A stretch of 34,486 nt of DNA from a virus, in IMG/VR virus record IMGVR_UViG_3300047548_001116, positions 1 through 34,486 of that record. One strand, 5' to 3'. The position numbers and the translations under genes are program-made. Below, one piece after another: positions 28,954 to 34,486 of the stretch (positions are counted from its first letter, which is position 1; every line of letters begins with the position of its first letter). Under the pieces are notes generated by a model that worked only from the letters and a program-made list of their open reading frames with translations, searched no databases and was not told the DNA's origin.

Positions 28954-30090
28954 ATGGCTGCAATAGATACAACTTGTTTTGATGGGGTGGTTGGGCTTGC
29001 TAATTGCGCATGTCCTTGCCTAAGCGATACGGCCCCTGAAGGGTACAACGAGGCAACAAGCGGCCTATACATTGCCGATATTTTGCCGCTTGAAATGGCC
29101 GACGGCGCAGACGATTGCAGCGACCCGGATAACCCCTGGAACGTACTCGAGCGCGGGCTTTCAGAGGGCAAAAACATGCTTTTGAAAGACCTGAACGCGG
29201 GCCTTATGAAGCGAAACCAGCTGACCAGGCAGCCGTTTAATGGGCTTATTGGGGAAAAGACACACCGCGACACGCTGACGCTATCCAAAGCCTATGCAGG
29301 TATGCGTATATGGTCACCCACTATTAAGGGCGGCTATTTGAGAATTAACAAATTGGGCGGCGTATTCAACACATCCGGCACGGTAACGGTAACGGTGTAC
29401 GACCGCTTTAACGTGCAAGTGGGTAATCCGGTTGCTATAACAGTAACGGCCGGGACATACAGCACCGCCAACGCTTCTTTTGTTCTACCACTTTGGCAGG
29501 ACGGCGCACCGGATACGCAATACTTTTTGACGTACCAAACAAGCGCAGCCCCGGCCCCGCGTGGCGTTCGGGCATGGTGTTCGACCTGCAACGGGGTTAG
29601 CGTTCCGCTATTCAGCACGACACGACCCTGGACGGGGCAAAAGGTTTGGAGCCGGAACCTTCAATGGGCAAACTGGATTCAGGTCGGCGGCTTTCAGGCT
29701 GATGACCTTACATCCTTTGACCTTTTGGCCGATCAACCGGGGGCAGATAGCGTATCAAACGGCCTTGCTATGGAGGTGGAACTAACATGCGATCCGGTTA
29801 GCGCCGTTTGTCTTTCCGGCCTGGATTATTCCGACCCGGTTTCCCTATCCATTGCCCACGCTTTACGGTATGCCGCCGCCATTTGCACGGCTGAAAAGAT
29901 AATCAGACGTACAAGCCCTTACAGGAACGCACAGGTAGCGCGGGAGATCCTGGCACAAGACATACAGCAGTGGTGGAAAGACTATCAAACGAACGTAGAA
30001 TACGCCACGTTCCACGCCAACGTAGGCAATACCGATTGTGTTTTTTGCAAACCCGCTTTTTCAATGGGCGTACAAAGTAAATTAGTGTGA
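28954..30090 (+). CDS. Cys-rich head-tail region protein
   Basis: This is a 378-residue protein. It has an N-terminal Cys cluster (CFDGVVGLANCACPCLS), a central beta domain (TVTVTVYDRFNVQVGN and others), another Cys pair (WCSTCNG) and a C-terminal CVFCKP. The helical stretch SIAHALRYAAAICTAEKIIR and REILAQDIQQWWKDYQ near the end suits a protein-protein interface. I do not recognise the family. Its place after the capsid and before a tail-terminator-like gene suggests a head-tail connector or virion-associated protein. Confidence 0.5.
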   Translation: MAAIDTTCFDGVVGLANCACPCLSDTAPEGYNEATSGLYIADILPLEMADGADDCSDPDNPWNVLERGLSEGKNMLLKDLNAGLMKRNQLTRQPFNGLIGEKTHRDTLTLSKAYAGMRIWSPTIKGGYLRINKLGGVFNTSGTVTVTVYDRFNVQVGNPVAITVTAGTYSTANASFVLPLWQDGAPDTQYFLTYQTSAAPAPRGVRAWCSTCNGVSVPLFSTTRPWTGQKVWSRNLQWANWIQVGGFQADDLTSFDLLADQPGADSVSNGLAMEVELTCDPVSAVCLSGLDYSDPVSLSIAHALRYAAAICTAEKIIRRTSPYRNAQVAREILAQDIQQWWKDYQTNVEYATFHANVGNTDCVFCKPAFSMGVQSKLV

Positions 30091-30091
30091 T

Positions 30092-30670
30092 ATGACTTTC
30101 GAGGCAATAATTCAGGAATACAGCAAAGCGGTAATTGAATCCGGGTTTGTGTCAAAGGTTGGCGGCCTTGCACAGGTAGCCAACGTCAGCACGGCGGGCG
30201 GGAACCAGACTATTGTGTCTGCAAAGCTGTTCCCGTTTGAATCCGGCACATACTCGACGATTTCCCCCGATAAAAAAGAAACGGGTATTGCCTTTTGGCG
30301 GGCAAGCCCAACGAGGATCACCCGGCAAAGCGCCTACCTATCAGAACATCAAAACACGGTGACGCTTACTGTATGGGTGAACGGGGATAAGGTGAAGCTA
30401 TCCAGCGACATGGACGCGGTTATGTACCTGCAAAAATTAATTGCAGGATATAGCCCGCAAATAGACAGCAACAGCCCGTACAGGAAGGTGAGCATGGAAT
30501 TTATAGGCGATAGCCTGGGAGAGGTGGTCACGGGGTACGGATGGGATGGGCTTAATTTTAAGTACCACGAACACCCGCACCGGCTTTTTAACCTTCAGTT
30601 CCGTTTCTCGGCATTTGTCGGCGCGGGCTGTGCAACGCCTACCTTTCACATAGTTAGTCCGGTATGCTAA
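30092..30670 (+). CDS. Probable head-tail joining / tail terminator protein
   Basis: This 192-residue protein starts two bases after the previous gene. N-terminal helix (MTFEAIIQEYSKAVIESGF), then strands with a Ser/Thr-rich region, TVTLTVWVNGDKVKLS and a helix (MDAVMYLQKLIAGY) followed by more strands. The order helix, strand-pair, helix, strands and the position before the tail chaperones fit tail-terminator proteins. There is no decisive motif. Confidence 0.45.
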   Translation: MTFEAIIQEYSKAVIESGFVSKVGGLAQVANVSTAGGNQTIVSAKLFPFESGTYSTISPDKKETGIAFWRASPTRITRQSAYLSEHQNTVTLTVWVNGDKVKLSSDMDAVMYLQKLIAGYSPQIDSNSPYRKVSMEFIGDSLGEVVTGYGWDGLNFKYHEHPHRLFNLQFRFSAFVGAGCATPTFHIVSPVC

Positions 30671-30999
30671 TACTCGAATCCATAAGCGCGGGCCTTAGCG
30701 CCTGGGTAGTTTGCCGGGTTCTGATGGAGCCGGGAATGATCTTTGAAAAGTGGGGCCGGTTTGTTGATGAACTGGCAAACAATGGGTTGGAATGGATAGC
30801 AAAGCCTTTGGGCTATTGCGGCGTTTGTTTTTCCGGGCAATGGGGTTTTTGGTTCTACCTGATCGCGTGGCGTGATCGCTGGCAAGCGGGTGAACTGATA
30901 GCCTTTACACTTCAGACAATAGCGGCCTTTATGGTCATTGACTTTATAAAAGAAACAGGGCAAACATGGTTGAATCAACTGAAAAAAGAATCCAGTTAA
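30664..30999 (+). CDS. Small membrane protein with CxxC (DUF1360-like)
   Basis: This 111-residue protein has two hydrophobic segments (about residues 5-22 and 78-95) and a central GYCGVCFSGQWGFW (C52, C55) between helices. The 'CxxCxGxWxxF' theme in a small membrane protein recalls DUF1360-type proteins seen in phages and bacteria. It is embedded in the tail operon, overlapping neighbours by 7 and 34 bases. Its role in the virion or in the host membrane is unknown. Confidence 0.6.
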   Translation: MLILESISAGLSAWVVCRVLMEPGMIFEKWGRFVDELANNGLEWIAKPLGYCGVCFSGQWGFWFYLIAWRDRWQAGELIAFTLQTIAAFMVIDFIKETGQTWLNQLKKESS

Positions 31000-31454
31000 C
31001 CGACAACAGCTTTACAGCTGGAGGGGTGAAATACATCATTCATTCCAGCCTAAACATTGAACGTTACAGACACCTGGACGAATTACAAGTGCGGGCAGCT
31101 TATGGCACAGATTACGCCGGATTATTCCGGGGCTTTCTCAAATGGGTAGAGCTAAAGAACGCCTCAAAGCCTTTCGATGCTGATACGCATTTGAGGAATG
31201 TCTTTGAGGGGGTGCTAAGAAAACAGAACAAACAGAACGACCCGCTTTTACTGATTTGTACTCTGTTTTGTGATCCTGAAGGGGCAGACCGGACGGAATG
31301 GAGCGAAGAGCAAGCTAACGAAACGATAGAGGCATGGAGCCGGGAAGGTTATCCGGTAGAGGATTTTTTCAAATTGGGGCTGGAATTTGTACGGCGTTAT
31401 CAGGTCGCCTTTCAGCCCGATTCCCTGAATACTTCGGAAGCGGAGGAAAAGTAA
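30966..31454 (+). CDS. Tail assembly chaperone (gpG-like)
   Basis: This is a 162-residue, largely helical acidic protein. It starts with a strand-rich region (TDNSFTAGGVKYIIHSSLNI) and then helices (LDELQVRAAYG, NVFEGVLRKQNKQN). Its C-terminal codons GAG GAA AAG TAA lie over the start of a second frame. In siphoviruses the gene pair before the tape measure encodes chaperones made by -1 frameshifting, and this gene matches that position and size. It would coat the tape measure during tail polymerisation. Confidence 0.65.
   Translation: MVESTEKRIQLTDNSFTAGGVKYIIHSSLNIERYRHLDELQVRAAYGTDYAGLFRGFLKWVELKNASKPFDADTHLRNVFEGVLRKQNKQNDPLLLICTLFCDPEGADRTEWSEEQANETIEAWSREGYPVEDFFKLGLEFVRRYQVAFQPDSLNTSEAEEK
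31445..31451 (+). promoter_or_regulatory. Putative -1 frameshift slippery site
   Basis: GGAAAAG lies just before the TAA stop of the upstream chaperone (in-frame codons GAA AAG TAA). Slippage by -1 on the A-run would read GTA AAA GGG and enter the second chaperone frame. It resembles the lambda site GGGAAAG but with a weaker first triplet. Confidence 0.5.
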
Positions 31455-31642
31455 AAGGGAAGCAGCCTGACAAAGAAGTGGCAATAGATACGGTGGTAAA
31501 AGACCAAGCAGGCTTTTGGATGTCGGTACTTACTACGGTTTCCACCACCACAGGAACGCCACTTACTGACGTTCAAAAAATGGATGTGTTCGACTTCTTC
31601 GCGCTATTGGGCGTAGTGGAACGAAAGAACAAGGCAAAGTAA
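31451..31642 (+). CDS. Second tail-chaperone segment (gpT-like), frameshift product
   Basis: This open frame in the -1 phase continues from the slippery site for 63 residues (VKGKQPDKEVAIDTVVKDQA at the start, ending ERKNKAK). It has no convincing start of its own: the first ATG in the frame after the overlap lies inside GFWMSV. Fused to the upstream protein it would give a ~225-residue product, as in G-GT chaperone pairs. Its last helix (MDVFDFFALLGVVERK) suits binding to tape measure. The frame also extends upstream to 31334, where translation is unlikely. Confidence 0.6.
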   Translation, partial: VKGKQPDKEVAIDTVVKDQAGFWMSVLTTVSTTTGTPLTDVQKMDVFDFFALLGVVERKNKAK

Positions 31643-32173
31643 ATGGGTAGCATAAGCGAACAGATACAGCGATTGGAGGCCATTAAAAACAGGCTTTTAA
31701 ACCTATCCGATGCAATAGCAACGGCCGGTGCTGACCTGTGCGCTGACATTGCCGACCGGGTTATAAATAGAGGGGAGCGCGGCGAAGGCGGCAAATTTAG
31801 CCCGTATTCAACGAAAGATGTCCCGGCGTTCTGGTATATGGGTAGGAGCCTAAACGCGCAAGGTGAGGCAAAGGTGAAGGCTAAGGCGAAAGCTAAAGAA
31901 GGGATGTCGTACAAAGAGTTCAGAGAGGCGAACAACCGGCCTACTGCCTTCAAAAACTTTTCTTTTTCGCAGGAAATGTGGCGCGGGTTTGGCGTGAAAA
32001 AGGTAGAGGCTAACGGCGGGGATTATACGCTTGTAATTGGCGGGCAAACGAAAGAGAGCGAGGAAAAAATAGCTTGGATGTCCGGGCAGGAAAAGGTTTC
32101 AATCATTTCGCCGTCTGAAGAAGAAAAACGGCGGCTTTTACGAACGCTTACAAACAAGGTGCTAAATGGCTGA
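31643..32173 (+). CDS. Tail/virion morphogenesis protein
   Basis: This 176-residue protein starts directly after the chaperone stop. N-terminal helix (MGSISEQIQRLEAIKNRLLN) and a second helix (LCADIADRVI) are followed by RGERGEGGKFSPYST, a Lys-rich run, and a strand-rich C-terminal half (DYTLVIGGQTKESEEK). The 'R-G-x-x-G-GKFxPYS' start recalls HK97 gp10-like or virion-morphogenesis proteins that complete tails, but these usually sit before the chaperones. It overlaps the tape measure start by eight bases. Confidence 0.5.
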   Translation: MGSISEQIQRLEAIKNRLLNLSDAIATAGADLCADIADRVINRGERGEGGKFSPYSTKDVPAFWYMGRSLNAQGEAKVKAKAKAKEGMSYKEFREANNRPTAFKNFSFSQEMWRGFGVKKVEANGGDYTLVIGGQTKESEEKIAWMSGQEKVSIISPSEEEKRRLLRTLTNKVLNG

Positions 32174-34486
32174 CGAGCGGTTAAGAATAGATACGACAGA
32201 GGCGGTGCGCGACATTGCCAGGCTTACCGATGGGTTAACCGGCCTCCAGGCAAGTGCAAAGAAAGCGGGGGCGGCCTTTAATGATGCCTTTAGCGCTGAC
32301 GAAGCGCAAGGGGTAGCTGATGCCCTGGATGATCTACAAAGGCAGTATGACAGCCTGAAAAAGTCAGCCGATACGCTGAAAACGGCACTAAAGAACGCCA
32401 CGAACCCAGAGCTAATAAAGCTATACGCCTCCAATATCGCAAAGCTGGAGGCCGGGATGCACAAGTTGGAGCAGACGGGAAAGGCGGCCGGGGTGAATCT
32501 GCAAAAGGTGAACGGCGCAATGACAACCGGCAAGGAGGTTGTTCAGAACTACATAGGGGCGTTTACAAAGGCCACGATTATCATTGCCGCTATTGACGCT
32601 GTTTTGAAGTTTGGAGCGGAGGCGATAAACCTTGCTAACCAAACAGCAAAGGCACAAAAACAATTTGAAGCGTTCACGGGTAGCGCCGATTCTGCGAGCA
32701 AAATACTTCAGGAGTTAAAAGGATTTGCCAATGAAAAGGTATTGCCAAGTGATGACGTTTTCCAGGCCGGCAAAGCGCTTTTGGCGTTTGGGGAGGAGGC
32801 GGACAATATAGTGCCGGTGTTGGGGCGTATTGCCGATGTATCGAGGGCAACGGGTAAGGATTTCAACGAGTTAACGACTATATATGGCAAGGCGCGGGCG
32901 GCGGGTGTACTGTATGCAGAGGATATTAACCAGCTTGTAGATGCAGGCGTTCCTATTATTCAGGAGTTCGCCAAACAAATGGGCGTTTCTAACGACCAAG
33001 TGAAAAAGTTGGCCTCCGAGGGAAAAATCAGTTTTGAAGAGCTGCAACTCGCATTATTCAACCTGACGGCCGAAGGCGGCAAGTTTGCCGGGCAAGCGGA
33101 GGCGGGTGTTTCAGCAGGCGACAGATTTAGTGTGGCCTGGTCAACGGCACTCGAAAAGGTAGGGACTGTATTAAAGCCCGCTTGGGATGCTATACTAAAT
33201 GGGTTGGCGGGGATATTAGATAGCGTTTCAAAACTGGCTGAATCCAACAGTTTTAGCCAGTTTTTGGAAAATAGCGCAAGAGCTGTTTTAAAGGTTTCGC
33301 CGATACTTGGGCAGGTTGCAAAGTTTTTTAATGTCCTTCAGGATGAAGAAAAGCAAGGGGCGTTTTTTGACATACCGGATAACAACGCAGAGGCAAAAAA
33401 AGTGGCAGATGAGCGTTTAAAGATTGAGCAGGAGGCCGAAAAGAAGCGCAAAGAACGGGCAAAAGCCAACGCCGCCGAACTTGCAAAGATTGAAAAGGAA
33501 AAGAACGCCCTCCGAATCCAGGCAATGAAGGACGGCGAGGCAAAGGAAATCGCACAGGAAAATCTACGCTTCTCAGAACTGAAAAAGCAGCTTGAAAAGT
33601 ACAACCTGGACACCACGGAGGCAACGGAGCATCACGAAGAAAACCTACTCAAAATCCAGGCTAAATACTTCTTGGAGCGCTTCAACGAGCAGCAGGATGA
33701 AATAGAGCGCCAAAAGGAACTTGAGCAGGAACTAATAGACTTCGACAACGAAAAGGCCGCCGAACGGATAGCCAATGCAAAGAAAAAAGCAGAGGATATT
33801 TTCAATGTCAGGGAATCCGAGTTGGATTTGTTGGAGCAGCAGTACGCCAACTATCTTGCACAAATGCGTAAGGATGGGGCGGACGAAAAAGCGATTGGAG
33901 AGCAGCAATTAAAGTTCGACAACGCAATAGCAGCCGAACGCCTGAAAAATAAAATTGCCTTACAGGAGGCCATTTTAAAAACGCTCGACGCTGGGAATAC
34001 CGCCGAAATAGAAATTGTAAAGAACAATATTGCCACACTAAAGGCGCAATTAGAAGGCTTGTCTATTGACGTTCCAACGCCTGACGGCGGGAAGGGCGAC
34101 GGCAAAGGACTTTTGGAAAGTTTTGGTTTCAATGATGACCAGATTGCAGAGCTACGCAAAGGAGCCGACAGCCTTATTTCCATCATTAACGACGTAAGCG
34201 CCGCCCAAATTGAAAAAGCAGACCGGGCCATTGACGCGGCAAACCGGGAAAAGGACGCGGCTAAATCATTCTACGACGAACAAAAGGCGCTTAATGAGCA
34301 GGGCTTCGCCAATGACTTGGATCTGGCAGAGCGCCGATTACAGGCAGCCGCCGCACAGGAGCAACGGGCCTTAGAACAAAAGAAAAAAGCACAGCGACAA
34401 CAAATACTTATTGAATCGGCATTGCAGGCGGCAAACATAGCAACGTCGGCTTCACAGGCTTTTAAAGCGTTCCCGCCTCCATTAAC
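32166..34486 (+). CDS. Tape measure protein, 3' end outside the window
   Basis: At least 773 codons are open from the ATG at 32166 to the window edge. The N-terminal ~120 residues are helical coiled coil. A hydrophobic segment (IGAFTKATIIIAAIDAVLKF) leads into the tape-measure domain with FTGSADSASKILQELKGFAN, DVFQAGKALLAFGEEADNIV and YAEDINQLVDAGVPIIQEFA. Then come long Lys/Glu/Ala-rich coiled coils (KKRKERAKANAAELAKIEKE and beyond). It sets tail length and is injected with the DNA. Its start overlaps the previous stop by eight bases. Confidence 0.9.
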   Translation, partial: MADERLRIDTTEAVRDIARLTDGLTGLQASAKKAGAAFNDAFSADEAQGVADALDDLQRQYDSLKKSADTLKTALKNATNPELIKLYASNIAKLEAGMHKLEQTGKAAGVNLQKVNGAMTTGKEVVQNYIGAFTKATIIIAAIDAVLKFGAEAINLANQTAKAQKQFEAFTGSADSASKILQELKGFANEKVLPSDDVFQAGKALLAFGEEADNIVPVLGRIADVSRATGKDFNELTTIYGKARAAGVLYAEDINQLVDAGVPIIQEFAKQMGVSNDQVKKLASEGKISFEELQLALFNLTAEGGKFAGQAEAGVSAGDRFSVAWSTALEKVGTVLKPAWDAILNGLAGILDSVSKLAESNSFSQFLENSARAVLKVSPILGQVAKFFNVLQDEEKQGAFFDIPDNNAEAKKVADERLKIEQEAEKKRKERAKANAAELAKIEKEKNALRIQAMKDGEAKEIAQENLRFSELKKQLEKYNLDTTEATEHHEENLLKIQAKYFLERFNEQQDEIERQKELEQELIDFDNEKAAERIANAKKKAEDIFNVRESELDLLEQQYANYLAQMRKDGADEKAIGEQQLKFDNAIAAERLKNKIALQEAILKTLDAGNTAEIEIVKNNIATLKAQLEGLSIDVPTPDGGKGDGKGLLESFGFNDDQIAELRKGADSLISIINDVSAAQIEKADRAIDAANREKDAAKSFYDEQKALNEQGFANDLDLAERRLQAAAAQEQRALEQKKKAQRQQILIESALQAANIATSASQAFKAFPPPL

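Noticed and set aside
33851-34231. 126-codon minus-strand frame
   Set aside because: Antisense to tape measure coiled coils; several similar shadows occur along that gene.
1-34486. tRNA genes, integrase or attachment sites
   Set aside because: No cloverleaf sequence, recombinase motif or flanking direct repeat pair was noticed; attachment sites could lie outside the window.

Overview
The window is part of a tailed-phage or prophage genome whose host is most likely a member of the Bacteroidota. The evidence is threefold. Promoters match the TAnnTTTG (-7) / TTTG (-33) type. Shine-Dalgarno sequences are largely absent and starts are preceded by A/C-rich or A/T-rich leaders. Genes are packed tightly with many ATGA start/stop overlaps. 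No ribosomal, metabolic or other obvious host gene, no tRNA, no CRISPR array and no integrase was found. The assignment to a host phylum is inference; the phage nature is well supported by terminase, portal, MuF-like protein, scaffold/capsid pair, tail-assembly chaperone pair and tape measure.

Layout. (1) 1-2315, minus strand: a leftward early operon with two hypothetical genes, a protein with an SSB-like acidic tip, a DUF6948-like gene and a Gly-Tyr/Asn/Asp repeat gene cut by in-repeat stop codons. (2) 2316-2486: a divergent control region with symmetric promoters and an inverted repeat, next to a small ribbon-helix-helix-like gene (2487-2651). (3) 2652-3002: apparently non-coding, with stacked hairpin terminators. 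(4) 3003-9200, plus strand: a replication and DNA-processing operon (winged-helix protein, HTH replication protein, DNA methyltransferase, DnaB-like helicase, PP-loop/PAPS-reductase-like enzyme, VRR-NUC-like nuclease, GIY-YIG-like protein with a membrane tail). (5) 9252-10791: a cassette of six very small genes behind a promoter that carries the same palindromic box as the divergent region. (6) 10793-13176: a second promoter, a possible YkuD-like cell-wall enzyme, small genes, a PLD-like protein and a DUF5681-like small-terminase candidate.

(7) 13243-18019: large terminase, a highly expressed beta-rich virion protein with its own promoter and terminator, portal and MuF-like protein. (8) 18009-25731: about 7.7 kb of decoration, fibre and repeat proteins, including seventeen 22-residue repeats and a trimeric-fibre-like 60-bp repeat. 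(9) 25783-28357: small genes, scaffold and major capsid protein. (10) 28390-34486: connector and tail genes, a probable -1 frameshifted tail-assembly chaperone pair, and a tape measure protein that runs off the right edge. A long tape measure with a chaperone pair and no visible sheath suggests a siphovirus.

The most unusual aspects are: the shared palindromic operator-like box; three unrelated proteins ending in D-[LIV]-P-F; fibre genes placed between MuF and scaffold/capsid; a Cys4 zinc-ribbon-like insert in the portal; intrinsic terminators ending a few bases before start codons; and an identical 25-base leader-plus-start shared by the capsid gene and the gene at 14736. Functional names rest on motif reading and gene order only; no database search was possible.
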